A stretch of 64,000 nt of DNA, taken from Bacteroidaceae bacterium. Its GTDB lineage: Bacteria > Bacteroidota > Bacteroidia > Bacteroidales > Bacteroidaceae. Positions 9,801 through 18,115 of this stretch are shown here, one piece after another. Location of the stretch: assembly GCA_017631315.1 (NCBI GenBank), contig JAGBTN010000012.1:62001-126000 (forward strand). The letters run 5' to 3'. Positions within the stretch are counted from its first letter, which is position 1; each line of letters starts with the position of its first letter. The translations under genes were made by a program, and so were the position numbers. The notes beneath the pieces are model-generated. The model did no database searches. It saw nothing but the letters and a program-made list of their open reading frames with translations, and had not been told where the DNA came from.

Positions 9801-10313
9801 TACAACATACCGTCGAACCTCAAGGAGGCCTACGAGAGCCACTCACGCAGTGTTGTAACAGCATTCCACAAGGCCATCATCCTGCACATCATCGACGATG
9901 CCTGGAAGGAGAACCTGCGTTTGCTCGACGAACTGAAGCACAGCGTACACAACGCCAGCTACGAACAGAAAGACCCCTTGCTCATCTTCAAGTTGGAGAG
10001 TGCAAAGATCTTCGACGACATGATAAACCAAATCAACGACCGCACCGTATCTGTCATCATGCGCGCCATGATACCCGAGTTGCAGATTCAGGACAATGCG
10101 CCGCAGCAGGAAATGCCGCGTCGCGACCAGCCCCGCCTGCAAGAGTCACGCGGAGAGTTGACCGATGCCGGACAACAGCAGGCAGCGGCTCGCGACACAC
10201 GAGAGCGTCAGCCCATGCAACCCATCCGTCGCGACAACCTGCCCGGCCGTAACGACCCATGCCCCTGCGGCAGCGGAAAGAAGTTCAAGCAGTGTCACGG
10301 AAAAAACCTTTAA
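6846..10313 (+). CDS. secA: Preprotein translocase ATPase SecA
   Basis: SecA drives export of unfolded preproteins through SecYEG. The product has 1155 residues, the long Bacteroidota form (E. coli SecA is about 900). Visible motifs: Walker A FTGEGKT with Lys196, [19 protein letters not shown] from Asp298 (DEAD-type Walker B), the preprotein cross-linking region after it, [11 protein letters not shown] (motif V) and [14 protein letters not shown] (motif VI). The C-terminus carries the SecB/zinc tail [13 protein letters not shown] with Cys1139, Cys1141, Cys1150 and His1151. Extra sequence relative to E. coli lies in the N-terminal ATPase half (about residues 330-430, [13 protein letters not shown] and following) and before the tail. 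Complete, no frameshift. Confidence 0.99.
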   Translation: MDISKFLVKIFGDKKSRDLKAYRPLVEAVLQIYPEIQALSNDELRDRTQKIRQRIQDSAAELREQIQTLKNKIPGTDIQDRAPIFSQIDKLEKEVLEILEKALDKERAEVFAIVKSTAERFTKNETIEVTANDFDRNLAASHDFVDIEGDKAIYHNHWIAGGNDLKWEMIHFDVQLFGGTVLHQGKIAEMFTGEGKTLTATLPVFLNALTGNGVHVVTVNDYLAKRDSEWMGPIYMFHGLSVDCIDKHQPNSEARRKAYLADITFGTNNEFGFDYLRDNMAQDPKDLVQRAHNYAIVDEVDSVLIDDARTPLIISGPVPKGDDQQYEQYQPLVERLVGVQRQLATQYLADAKKQITEGTEGNDKQKTSEGFLALFRSHKALPKNKPLIKFLSEPGIKAGMLSTEEIYMENNNRRMPEATEPLYFVVDEKMNSVDLTDKGNEWLASQVNDPDLFVLPDITTVLSQIDASDKTEEEKIEEKDRIFNEYATKSERVHTIQQLLKAYTMFNLNDEYVIQDGEIKIVDEQTGRIMEGRRWSDGLHQAVEAKEHVKVQAATQTYATITLQNYFRMYHKLSGMTGTAVTEAGEFWDIYKLDVVEVPTNREVIRKDMNDRVYRTQREKYKAVIEEVELMRTSGRPVLVGTTSVEISEMLSKMLQMRKIPHQVLNAKLHQKEADIVALAGQSIMGTVYVATDGRAFNEKSTAINYQTRLEAETAKKEKREPREASELIHTDERMLGTVTIATNMAGRGTDIKLSPEVKAAGGLAIIGTERHESRRVDRQLRGRSGRQGDPGSSIFYVSIEDKLMRLFASERIAKVMDSLGFKEGEMIEHSMITRSIENAQKKVEENHFGVRKNLLEYDDVMNKQRTVIYEKRRHALIGERLGMDISNMIWDRVCNILENNNYEGCKMRFLEIMAMEVPFTAEQLESMKLDDVAELAYQKVLERFQQKTEIMMNNAQKVVAHIYEGPQGAMYENLMVPVLAGNRQYNIPSNLKEAYESHSRSVVTAFHKAIILHIIDDAWKENLRLLDELKHSVHNASYEQKDPLLIFKLESAKIFDDMINQINDRTVSVIMRAMIPELQIQDNAPQQEMPRRDQPRLQESRGELTDAGQQQAAARDTRERQPMQPIRRDNLPGRNDPCPCGSGKKFKQCHGKNL

Positions 10314-10382
10314 AGTCCCCTTCCCGTCCCTCTCCCGAGAAGGAGGAAGTGAATGGTAATTGATAAAACAGTAAATATCATT

Positions 10383-10823
10383 ATGGAAGCAAGCAAACAG
10401 ACAATCCAGCAGATAAAGAATATGCTGCGTAAGGTCATCGCCAAGTTCCCCGCGGAGGCAGAACCCGTCATGACAGATATCCATCTTCTGGTAAACGGTT
10501 ATACCGGCGAGATACACACATACAACGACGACGAAGAGGAACTCGGCCATTGCATCGTCGAGGAGTGGGCAAAGCATTCCGACGAAACATTCTACGAGAG
10601 CATTGTGCCCATCCTGCGCCGTTGCATCGAGGACTTGCGCCAGGGCATCGAGAAGATGAGCATCATGCAGCCATTCAGCTTTGTGCTTATCGGCGAGGAC
10701 CACGAGACATTGCAGGACCTTGTCATCATTGATGGCGAAGACACCGTAATGCTTGATGTCACGTTGCTCGACGGCCTTGAGGAAGACCTCGACACCTTCC
10801 TCAAACAACTCCTGGAAGACTGA
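10383..10823 (+). CDS. Small acidic conserved Bacteroidales protein, unknown function
   Basis: I do not recognise a characterised family. From the ATG at 10383 the product has 146 residues; an ATG at 10353 would add ten residues (MVIDKTVNII) but ATG 10383 gives the more natural amphipathic start MEASKQTIQQIKNML. The protein is strongly acidic (EDHETLQDLVIIDGEDTV, DGLEEDLDTFLKQLLED at the end), has no signal peptide or membrane helix, and looks like a small alpha/beta domain with an N-terminal helix. It sits 69 bp after secA and before ppiD, two export/folding genes, but this may be chance. Confidence 0.75.
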   Translation: MEASKQTIQQIKNMLRKVIAKFPAEAEPVMTDIHLLVNGYTGEIHTYNDDEEELGHCIVEEWAKHSDETFYESIVPILRRCIEDLRQGIEKMSIMQPFSFVLIGEDHETLQDLVIIDGEDTVMLDVTLLDGLEEDLDTFLKQLLED

Positions 10824-10836
10824 GCCGCACACAACG

Positions 10837-10906
10837 GAGGCTTTGCCTGAACACAGACAAGGCAAAAACTCTGCAAGAAGACATTTTCCTTCAGGCAAAT
10901 AGCCTC
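10837..10906. other. Imperfect long inverted repeat between secA region and ppiD
   Basis: GAGGCTTTGCCTGAA at 10837-10851 pairs with TTCAGGCAAATAGCCTC at 10890-10906 (15 pairs with a two-base bulge) across a 38-base loop. No T-run follows on the plus strand, so it is not a standard terminator; it lies just before the ppiD promoter. Confidence 0.6.
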
Positions 10907-10924
10907 TATGTAAAAAAAAATGCG

Positions 10925-10932
10925 TATCTTTG
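10925..10932 (+). promoter_or_regulatory. TAnnTTTG promoter element of ppiD
   Basis: TATCTTTG precedes the ppiD ATG by 42 bases, leaving an A-rich leader. No clear TTTG -33 partner is seen. Confidence 0.65.
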
Positions 10933-10974
10933 TGCGCTTTTAATTAAAAAACAATAAACAAAACATAAACAAAA

Positions 10975-13128
10975 ATGGCAACATTACAAAAAATCCGCAA
11001 CAGGGGCAAGATTCTCATTGCAACCTTAGGCCTTGCCCTGTTCGCATTCATTGCCGAAGAGTTTGTACGCTCACTCTCCTACACACAGGCAGAGAACCAT
11101 CAGCGTGTCGGCAAAATCTACGGAGAAAAAATCAACGTACAAGAGTTCAATGCAATGGTCGAGGAGTACACCGACGTTGTGAAGTTTACCCAGGGCATCA
11201 ACACTCTGACCGACGACCAGCTCGCTATGTTCCGCGACCAGGTTTGGCAGTCACTCGTCAACGAGAAGCTCATGGAGAAAGAATGTGAGAAGTTGGGTCT
11301 TACTGTGACCGATGCCGAGATGCAGGACATCATCAACAACGGCCGCAACCCATTGCTCGCACAGACACCCTTCCGCACAGCGCAGGGTGGCTTCGATGTC
11401 AACGCACTCAAGCAGTTCCTCAGCCAGTACAACGAGGTGATTTCAAACCCCGACATCAACAGCGAGATTAAGGCTCAGTACACACAGATGAACAACTACT
11501 GGAAGTTCATCGAAAAGACCATTCGCCAGCAGACATTGAACAAGAAGTATCAGGCACTGCTCAACGGCACAATGGTAAGCAACCCAGTTGCAGCACAGGC
11601 AAGTTTCGACGGTCGCACAAACGAGACAGACATCTACATGGCTGCTCTCCCCTACTCCAGCATCAAGGACGACGAGGTGACCGTTGAGGACAGCGACCTC
11701 AAAGCTAAATACGAAGAACTGAAGGATATGTTCCGCACCAACGAGGAGACACGCGACATCAAGTACATCGACATCCACGTTACTGCTAGCGAAGCCGACA
11801 AGGCTGCCTTGCAAAAGGAGATGGAAGGCTACGCACAGGTTCTGGCAGAAGGTGCAGACCCTGCAAAGACTGTTCGCGAAGCAGCAAGCCAAGTACCCTA
11901 CAGCGCACTTCCCGTTAGCGCAAAGAGCCTGCCCCACGACATTGCCGAGCAGCTCGACTCGCTGAGCATAGGTGGCCAGGTAGGTCCTTTCGTTCACGAC
12001 CACGACAACAGCATCAACATCGTTCGCCTTATCAACAAGGTCAGCCTGCCCGACTCAGTAGAGATCCGTCAGATTGCTGCTCCCGGCAACGACATGGCAG
12101 CATGCGAGAAGACAGCAGACAGCATCATGGCAGCCCTTGCAGCAGGTGCCGACTTCGACACCATCGCCAAGAAGTACGACCAGCCTGCCACCAAGACCTG
12201 GATTACAAGCAGCCAGTACGAAGGCCAGACCATCGACGAGAGCAACCGCAAGTTCATCAGCACCATCAGCAATGCAGCTGTTGGCAGCAACAATAAGATT
12301 GTACTCGACGGCCAGGGTGTCATCATCGCACAGGTTACAGACCGCCGCAACATCATCGACAAGTACGAGGTTGCAGTCATCAAGCGCAGCATCGACTTCA
12401 GCAAGGACACCTACGGCAAGGCATACAACGAACTCAGCAGCTTCCTCGCCGGCAATCCCAAGGCAGAAGACATCGAGGCAAACGCAGCACAGGCAGGCTA
12501 CACCGTGCAGACACGCAAAAACGTGAGCAGCACCGAACACAATGTTGTTAATGTGCGCAGCACACGCGAAGCTCTGCGCTGGATCTTCAACGAAGACACC
12601 GAGGTTGGCGCCGTATCACCCCTATACGAGTGCGGCGAGAACGACCACCTGCTCGTCATCATCCTCAACGGCGTACACGACAAGGGCTACATGGCATGGG
12701 ACGACGAACAGATTCGTGCTTTCCTGACAGCAGAAGTCATCAAGGACAAGAAGGCTGCCATCCTCATGGAGAAGATGAACAGCGCACAGAGCATTGCCGA
12801 CGTGGCTAAGATGGACGGTGCAGTAACCGACACCATCAAGCACATCACCTTCGCCAGCACAGCATTCGTCTCTAAGGTAGGCGCAAGCGAACCCGCATTG
12901 AGCGGTGCAGTAAGCAAAGCCAACAAGGGCGACTTCAAGAGTGGCGTGAAGGGCAAATCTGCAGTCTATGCCTTCCAGGTTATCGACGAGAAGAAGACCG
13001 ACGCCAAGTTCGACAAGAAGCAGGAAGAGCAGCGCCTCATGCAGAGCGTTGTTCGCAACACCGGCAACTACACCGGCGAGCTCTACAAGAAAGCCGACAT
13101 CACAGACAAGCGCTACCTCTTCTTCTAA
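10975..13128 (+). CDS. ppiD: PpiD-like membrane-anchored peptidyl-prolyl isomerase (SurA_N/rotamase)
   Basis: The 717-residue product has one N-terminal membrane helix (ILIATLGLALFAFIAEEF, about 14-31) and then a long periplasmic part. A SurA_N_3-like chaperone domain runs from about 50 to 250 (GEKINVQEFNAMVEEY, QVWQSLVNEKLMEKE). A parvulin-type rotamase region follows at roughly 350-460 (VEIRQIAAPGNDM, ADFDTIAKKYDQPATK, DGQGVIIAQVTDR), then a C-terminal domain. This is the architecture of PpiD, a chaperone of newly translocated outer-membrane proteins, consistent with secA nearby. It has its own promoter and a strong downstream terminator, so it is probably monocistronic. Isomerase activity itself is inferred; the rotamase domain is divergent. 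Confidence 0.9.
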   Translation: MATLQKIRNRGKILIATLGLALFAFIAEEFVRSLSYTQAENHQRVGKIYGEKINVQEFNAMVEEYTDVVKFTQGINTLTDDQLAMFRDQVWQSLVNEKLMEKECEKLGLTVTDAEMQDIINNGRNPLLAQTPFRTAQGGFDVNALKQFLSQYNEVISNPDINSEIKAQYTQMNNYWKFIEKTIRQQTLNKKYQALLNGTMVSNPVAAQASFDGRTNETDIYMAALPYSSIKDDEVTVEDSDLKAKYEELKDMFRTNEETRDIKYIDIHVTASEADKAALQKEMEGYAQVLAEGADPAKTVREAASQVPYSALPVSAKSLPHDIAEQLDSLSIGGQVGPFVHDHDNSINIVRLINKVSLPDSVEIRQIAAPGNDMAACEKTADSIMAALAAGADFDTIAKKYDQPATKTWITSSQYEGQTIDESNRKFISTISNAAVGSNNKIVLDGQGVIIAQVTDRRNIIDKYEVAVIKRSIDFSKDTYGKAYNELSSFLAGNPKAEDIEANAAQAGYTVQTRKNVSSTEHNVVNVRSTREALRWIFNEDTEVGAVSPLYECGENDHLLVIILNGVHDKGYMAWDDEQIRAFLTAEVIKDKKAAILMEKMNSAQSIADVAKMDGAVTDTIKHITFASTAFVSKVGASEPALSGAVSKANKGDFKSGVKGKSAVYAFQVIDEKKTDAKFDKKQEEQRLMQSVVRNTGNYTGELYKKADITDKRYLFF

Positions 13129-13151
13129 AAGAGAAACCGCATAATCTCCAA

Positions 13152-13187
13152 ATCCCCTTGCAGATTCCTGCAAGGGGATTTTTTTGC
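13152..13187 (+). terminator. Rho-independent terminator after ppiD
   Basis: ATCCCCTTGCA pairs perfectly with TGCAAGGGGAT across a six-base loop and is followed by a run of T residues. Confidence 0.92.
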
Positions 13188-13356
13188 ACTGCACTATAAA
13201 AAGAACGTTACCTAACGTTTGAGGATGCTATTATTATTTCAGGGAAATCCGATTTTAAGGCTCAGCAATAAGGGGATAATGTGAAAAAGAAGCCATAAAT
13301 GACCAGGAAAATGTGAAATAATGGGTGTTTTATGGTGCGGATTATGTGAAAAGCAT

Positions 13357-13364
13357 TAACTTTG
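13357..13364 (+). promoter_or_regulatory. TAnnTTTG element of the AAA_14 gene
   Basis: TAACTTTG lies 24 bases before the ATG at 13389. The 260-bp gap 13129-13388 also holds the ppiD terminator and a loosely repeated ATGTGAAA motif (13279, 13311, 13344). Confidence 0.7.
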
Positions 13365-13388
13365 CAGTTGTAATCAAAGGTTTTAGGT

Positions 13389-14744
13389 ATGAGTAAACTG
13401 CTTAGAAGAAAGATTGATAACTATTTGATGGCTTGGAAAAACAATCAGGATAGAAAACCGCTAATCATTAAAGGTGCCCGTCAGATTGGGAAAACACACT
13501 CAATAGAGTGGTTTGCCAGTCAAAACTACAAAAGCATTATCCAGATTAATTTTGTAGAGCAACCAAAATATAAGAATATTTTTGAAGATGGTTTTGAGGT
13601 TGATGCCATTCTTAAAAACATATCGTTACTAAATCCTGAACTTAAGTTTATTCCTGGTGAAACTATTTTCTTTTTTGATGAACTGCAAGCATGTCCCAAT
13701 TGTGCTACTTCACTGAAGTTCTTCAAACTCGATGGACGCTTCGATGTTATCTGTTCCGGGTCATTGATGGGAATCAATTATAGAGAGATAGAATCCAACA
13801 GTGTTGGTTATAAGGAAGACTACGAAATGCACTCCATGGATTTCGAGGAGTTCCTTTGGGCTAAAGGATACGATGGAGATTTCATAGATGAACTATATCA
13901 GCATATGCAGGAAGTCAAACCTCTTGCCAAATTGCAAATGGATGTTCTTTTCGAACTTTTCCGTGATTATGCAACTATAGGTGGTATGCCAGAGGTTGTG
14001 AACACATATATCAAGAATAACAACTTCAGTGGAACTTTGAGCATACAGAAACAATTGCTCAAAGACTATGAAGAAGATATCACTAAATATGTAGAAGGTT
14101 TGGACAAAGCAAAGGTCAAAGCCGTTTATAACCACATCTCTACATTCTTGGCAAAAGAAAACAAACGTTTTCAAATTACCAAGATTGCGAAGAATGCACG
14201 TAACAGAGATTATATCGGCTGCGTAGAATGGCTTGCAGATGCCGGGGTTATAAACGTCTGCTACTGTCTTAATCAGCCAGAGCTTCCGCTTAGGGGCAAC
14301 TACGACCCAAAACTCTATAAGATTTATTACAAAGATACAGGACTTCTGATTGCATCACTCGATGAGGAGGCACAAGAAGATTTGAGAGCCAACAAGAATC
14401 TGAGCACATACAAAGGAGCAATATACGAAAACATAGTAGGAGATATGCTGGTAAAGCAAGGATACCATCTCTATTATTACAGTTGTGATAAACCGTCTCT
14501 TGAGATGGATTTCTTCGTTAGAGATGCCGACTCCCTTATTCCTGTAGAAGTAAAAGCCAATGATGGCGCAACTACATCATTGAACAAGATGCTAAGTGAT
14601 GATAAATATCCCGACGTAAAATACGGGCTTAAGTTAGGATATAAGAATATCGGCTTCGATGGCAAGTTTTATACCTTCCCTTACTTCTTGACATTCTTGT
14701 TGAAAAGGTTTGTTTCGGAGAGAATAAAACAACAATATGGTTGA
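13389..14744 (+). CDS. AAA_14/DUF4143 ATPase with PD-(D/E)xK-like C-terminus
   Basis: The 451-residue protein belongs to the large, scattered family of archaeal-type ATPases with DUF4143. Walker A is GARQIGKT at 29-36; Walker B is ETIFFFDELQAC near 91-102, where the DE pair is expected. The C-terminal DUF4143 part has the nuclease-like trio in LEMDFFVRD...PVEVKAN (Asp and E-x-K pattern, about residues 375-397). The biochemical role of the family is not settled. The gene stands alone with its own promoter, is visibly richer in A+T and in AAA/AAT codons than the secA or ppiD genes beside it, and is followed by a repeat array. This suggests horizontal gain or mobile accessory status; such genes often differ between strains. 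Confidence 0.9.
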   Translation: MSKLLRRKIDNYLMAWKNNQDRKPLIIKGARQIGKTHSIEWFASQNYKSIIQINFVEQPKYKNIFEDGFEVDAILKNISLLNPELKFIPGETIFFFDELQACPNCATSLKFFKLDGRFDVICSGSLMGINYREIESNSVGYKEDYEMHSMDFEEFLWAKGYDGDFIDELYQHMQEVKPLAKLQMDVLFELFRDYATIGGMPEVVNTYIKNNNFSGTLSIQKQLLKDYEEDITKYVEGLDKAKVKAVYNHISTFLAKENKRFQITKIAKNARNRDYIGCVEWLADAGVINVCYCLNQPELPLRGNYDPKLYKIYYKDTGLLIASLDEEAQEDLRANKNLSTYKGAIYENIVGDMLVKQGYHLYYYSCDKPSLEMDFFVRDADSLIPVEVKANDGATTSLNKMLSDDKYPDVKYGLKLGYKNIGFDGKFYTFPYFLTFLLKRFVSERIKQQYG

Positions 14745-14777
14745 TAGGTAATAACTCCAGAAACGATTCCTAACACC

Positions 14778-14975
14778 ACTCGTCCGTTGACGTTAACGGA
14801 CGAGTCCTTCTGGCCAAATGGACGCGTCCTTCCACGCAAGTACACTGCACTCCAAAGAACCTGAAAAACTAAACGTGTAAAGTTGTCCGACTTCACGTGT
14901 AAACTTCGTTAACTACACGTGTGTAGTTTGACGAGTACTCGTGTAAACAGCAAACAGTCGTTTCTTCCGACATTA
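14778..14975. repeat. 22-bp-period intergenic array, nine units, two core families in one phase
   Basis: Units start at 14778, 14800, 14822, 14844, 14866, 14888, 14910, 14932 and 14954. The first three carry ACTCGTCC, ACGAGTCC, ACGCGTCC; the fourth begins ACTGCACTCC. The next four carry ACGTGTAAA-type cores (at 14873, 14895, 14917; TCGTGTAAA at 14939), which resemble the reverse complement of the ACACGTTAAG family. All stay in one 22-bp frame. The array fills the start of the 613-bp gap between the convergent AAA_14 gene and the minus-strand tailed protein. Confidence 0.85.
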
Positions 14976-15135
14976 TTGAATAGCCTTTGTCGGCAAATTA
15001 ACCTTGCTAACAAATCGTCAAGCACACCCCCTGCTTTCAGTGGTCCGCCATACATCTTCCTTCCAATAGAATAAGTGATTACAGGTTGTCGGGCAATAAC
15101 ATAGTGTCAGGGGAAACAAGCAAAATCGTTCGATT

Positions 15136-15176
15136 CCTTATCGGTAACTCACTTTTTTTTGCACTTACCGATAAGG
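15136..15176. repeat. Perfect 12-bp inverted repeat
   Basis: CCTTATCGGTAA at 15136-15147 and TTACCGATAAGG at 15165-15176 are exact inverted copies, separated by 17 bp that include a T-tract. Apart from this, the array and the terminator, the gap 14745-15357 shows no gene. Confidence 0.85.
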
Positions 15177-15257
15177 TATCTGCATATTTCTCACAAAACA
15201 GCTCCTGAACAGGGGCATCAAAACAGCATTTCACCGTCCGAATAACAGAACATCATA

Positions 15258-15295
15258 CAAAGAAAGGGGTCACATCGTTTGCGATGCGACCCCTT
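15258..15295 (-). terminator. Rho-independent terminator at the end of the susC operon
   Basis: On the minus strand AAGGGGTCGCATCG pairs with CGATGTGACCCCTT around a short CAAA loop and is followed by TTCTTTG. It lies 63 bp after the stop at 15358. Confidence 0.88.
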
Positions 15296-15357
15296 GTTAG
15301 CATAACCTTGTGCCGAGGCACAAAATTACATGTTTCTTATTGTGTCTGTACGAACAA

Positions 15358-16653
15358 TTACTTTACGAGGTACTTCTTACCGTTCTTGATAACAAGGCCC
15401 TTGTAGTCCTTAGCAACACGCTGACCAGCGATGTTGTAGATAGCATCGTTCTGCTGCTTGTTACCCTTAACCTCGTTAATACCTACGATAGATTCGTAAG
15501 TGATGTTGATGGTCATATTAGCAAATGCCTCATAGAAACCAAGACCACTTACACCTTCTGCTGTTGAAGCAATAATGTAATTACCCATAGCAGTGTTGTC
15601 CAAAATTGACAGTGTTGAAGTTTCATCTGCATTATCAACCCACTTAAATGAAACATTGCTATCCATAAGTGAAGAACCTGTAAAACCAGTTACAGATGAA
15701 CCATCGTGCTTTGCGCCTTCCATTACCAAAATGCCAGGATCGCCTTTATATGTAATTTGAGTAAAACCTTGCAAAGCAGAAACATTGTAGAGAGACTCGT
15801 CATTTTCGTCCATCGCAAACTTCATCCATGCATCAGGATTGAAAGACATTTCAGCACCCTTAACATATACACAATCCTCACCGAACACAGCAATAGCATT
15901 ATTTGTTGCATAAGGTGTACCATCAAAGCCACCTACAGCACTTGCATTTGCCTTAGATGTATATTCTGCATACAAAGATTGTGGCATCAAATCCATAGGA
16001 TAAAGAACATCGCTAGGAGAAACAGGACTTTTTTCCATAGGTTCTTCTACGAAGAGAGCAAGAATCTCAGGAACATACAACTCGCCATACTCCGCAAAAT
16101 AGTATGCACCGAAAGTCTTTGCGCCATCCATACGAACAGCTGTGTAATCAACCCAATTGCAGGGCTCGAGATAAAGCTTCTCACCAGTTGCTTTCAAAGT
16201 GGCAATAGAAGAGCATGTGAAGGTAATAGAGTCAGCACCAAGTACTGAATACATATTTTGTACACCAGCCTCTACAACACCTTCAACCATGCCAAGGTCT
16301 GCAAAAGGAGCAAAATATGCCTTGCCATCTTGCACAAGATAGCTTGCACCATCATACATGAACTGATCAACGAAACCAAAAGAGGGCAAATACATACCTG
16401 TTTCCTCTGCATAACAAGGAATGAGTTCTGAAGCATCAGGAGCCTTTTGGATAGTCTTTGCACTCATCTCAGCCTTCTGTTCAGACATTGCCTGCATTGC
16501 GGCATTGAGTGACTTTGAAAGAATACCAAGGTGCGCATCAGGAGCCACCATAGCCTTCTGTGCTTTCGGGAAGTTTGCCTTCTTCACACCATTTGCAGCT
16601 GATACATTAGCAGCAGCAAAAGCAGCAACAACGATAAGTAAAAATTTCTTCAT
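15358..16653 (-). CDS. Secreted protein with type-IX-like C-terminal tail, function unknown
   Basis: The 431-residue product has a signal peptide (1-19, VSA|ANG) and a beta-rich body without a family I recognise. The last about 45 residues are a compact tail with SIVGINEVK, IYNIAGQRVAK and KGLVIKNGKKYLVK, the pattern seen in type A C-terminal sorting domains of type IX secretion substrates and in many Prevotella surface proteins. It lies 57 bp after the DUF4302 gene as the last member of the susC/susD operon, and a terminator follows. It is probably surface-exposed or released and acts on or binds whatever the SusCD pair takes up, but nothing in the sequence names the ligand. Confidence 0.75.
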   Translation of the reverse strand: MKKFLLIVVAAFAAANVSAANGVKKANFPKAQKAMVAPDAHLGILSKSLNAAMQAMSEQKAEMSAKTIQKAPDASELIPCYAEETGMYLPSFGFVDQFMYDGASYLVQDGKAYFAPFADLGMVEGVVEAGVQNMYSVLGADSITFTCSSIATLKATGEKLYLEPCNWVDYTAVRMDGAKTFGAYYFAEYGELYVPEILALFVEEPMEKSPVSPSDVLYPMDLMPQSLYAEYTSKANASAVGGFDGTPYATNNAIAVFGEDCVYVKGAEMSFNPDAWMKFAMDENDESLYNVSALQGFTQITYKGDPGILVMEGAKHDGSSVTGFTGSSLMDSNVSFKWVDNADETSTLSILDNTAMGNYIIASTAEGVSGLGFYEAFANMTINITYESIVGINEVKGNKQQNDAIYNIAGQRVAKDYKGLVIKNGKKYLVK

Positions 16654-16710
16654 AATCGTTTTAATTAAAAGTTTATAAATAGGTTAAATAAAATCTGTAT
16701 TCTTGCAGTA

Positions 16711-18090
16711 TTAATCTACAATCTTCTTAAGGTTCAACTGAAGCGTATTGCCACCGTCAACAGGAACGAGTGATACATAAGAAGGACGGAAGTAGTCGTT
16801 AGGAACCATCTTATATGTACCAAGCACTGATGCTGCAAACTGCTCGCAAAGGCTTCTCAGTTCGGTAGCAGCAAAAGTCTCATTCATGTGAGCATTGCCA
16901 GGCATATCTTTCTGCCAAGCCTCAAACTTCAGCACACCAGCCTCGGGCTTGTAGATGCCCATATTCACATAGGGGAAGAAAGTTGGTGTCTTACCCATCT
17001 TCTTAGGACCATGAATACATGCCACCAAAGCAGGATAACGCTTAGTAACACCATTCACTGTCTCACTTCGGCGACCAATGGCAATGCTGTCCAAAACATA
17101 CTTGCTATTAACCTTAACAACCTCTTCAGCCATCTTGGCATAGAGTTCTTTTTGCTCGGGAGTAAAGCACTCGTCCTGGATGCGCCACATAGAAGAACAG
17201 TCGTTGATGTAATAGTCCCATGTAGGAACTACTCTCACAGTTTTGTCTTCATTGTAGAGGCAATCCTTCTGTTCGCTGATGGTGAAGTTCTGGAAAGACT
17301 TCTCGCCCAACTGACCTTTGTTCTTCATGCGGAAACCATCCACAGAGAACACACAGGCACAAGGTTCTGACTGAAGGGGATCGACAAGACGTTCCTGATA
17401 TGTGAACAAACCATTGTTGAGACCGGAGAAGTACATGGTGTCCTTCCCGTCGGTCACATAATAGCTGTTGAGTGTTGTGCTGGTGATGCTCTTCTTGAAT
17501 GCATCGGCATCGGCAATGTAGTCTTCCCAGGGACGGTCGCAAGGCACAAAACGGATGCTGGCAAAATGACGCTGACCACGGAACAGAATGTTCTGGTCCT
17601 CGTAAGCGTGGAACAAGAGATTGTTGTCACCCTTCATACCCTCACCATCGTTCACAATTCTATCGGGAGCCTCTGTTGGATCGACAGGGTCAACGAACAC
17701 TGTCAAGATGTCGTTCCAGGTGTTGAAAGCCAATACCGGACCATCCTCACGCAACATTTCGTATGAGCTGACATATTCTGTGTACTTGTTGGCATTGCCA
17801 CCACGCAAGTAGGGGTGATTGCTAGCGAGTGTCACCTTGCCGCTTGCCTCGAAACGAGCAAAGAGGTTGTAACCCTTGGACTCGGAACCAACGAAGTACT
17901 GGATAACCCAACCATGCTTACCTTCGCTGCTCTGCTCAACCAAACGCGCCTGCAAATCCTCGTTGAACTTCGTGATGCGCAAAGAGGCACTCTCGTCGAA
18001 AAGATCGTCTTCCTGGAAACTGGAGCAGGCAGTAAGCGCTGTGGCAAACAATGCCACACTTATTGCACTATATATCTTATTTATCTTCAT
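16711..18090 (-). CDS. DUF4302 lipoprotein of a SusCD locus
   Basis: The 459-residue product has a lipoprotein signal ending LTAC (Cys22), then the DUF4302 hallmark N-terminal region (ASLRITKFNEDLQARLVE, HGWVIQYF near 61, FARFEASGKVTLAS) and a long domain rich in aromatic residues. DUF4302 proteins are found almost only in Bacteroidota SusC/SusD loci, typically next to the zinc metallohydrolase lipoprotein found directly upstream here. A surface ligand-binding role is inferred. It begins 25 bp after the metallohydrolase stop, and there is no separate promoter. Confidence 0.85.
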   Translation of the reverse strand: MKINKIYSAISVALFATALTACSSFQEDDLFDESASLRITKFNEDLQARLVEQSSEGKHGWVIQYFVGSESKGYNLFARFEASGKVTLASNHPYLRGGNANKYTEYVSSYEMLREDGPVLAFNTWNDILTVFVDPVDPTEAPDRIVNDGEGMKGDNNLLFHAYEDQNILFRGQRHFASIRFVPCDRPWEDYIADADAFKKSITSTTLNSYYVTDGKDTMYFSGLNNGLFTYQERLVDPLQSEPCACVFSVDGFRMKNKGQLGEKSFQNFTISEQKDCLYNEDKTVRVVPTWDYYINDCSSMWRIQDECFTPEQKELYAKMAEEVVKVNSKYVLDSIAIGRRSETVNGVTKRYPALVACIHGPKKMGKTPTFFPYVNMGIYKPEAGVLKFEAWQKDMPGNAHMNETFAATELRSLCEQFAASVLGTYKMVPNDYFRPSYVSLVPVDGGNTLQLNLKKIVD

Positions 18091-18115
18091 AATTGTTCTG
18101 TATGCTTAATTGAGA

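Noticed and set aside
13279..13351. A further periodic array based on ATGTGAAA
   Set aside because: The three copies are 32 and 33 bp apart, not 22, and the bases between them do not repeat; too few to call.
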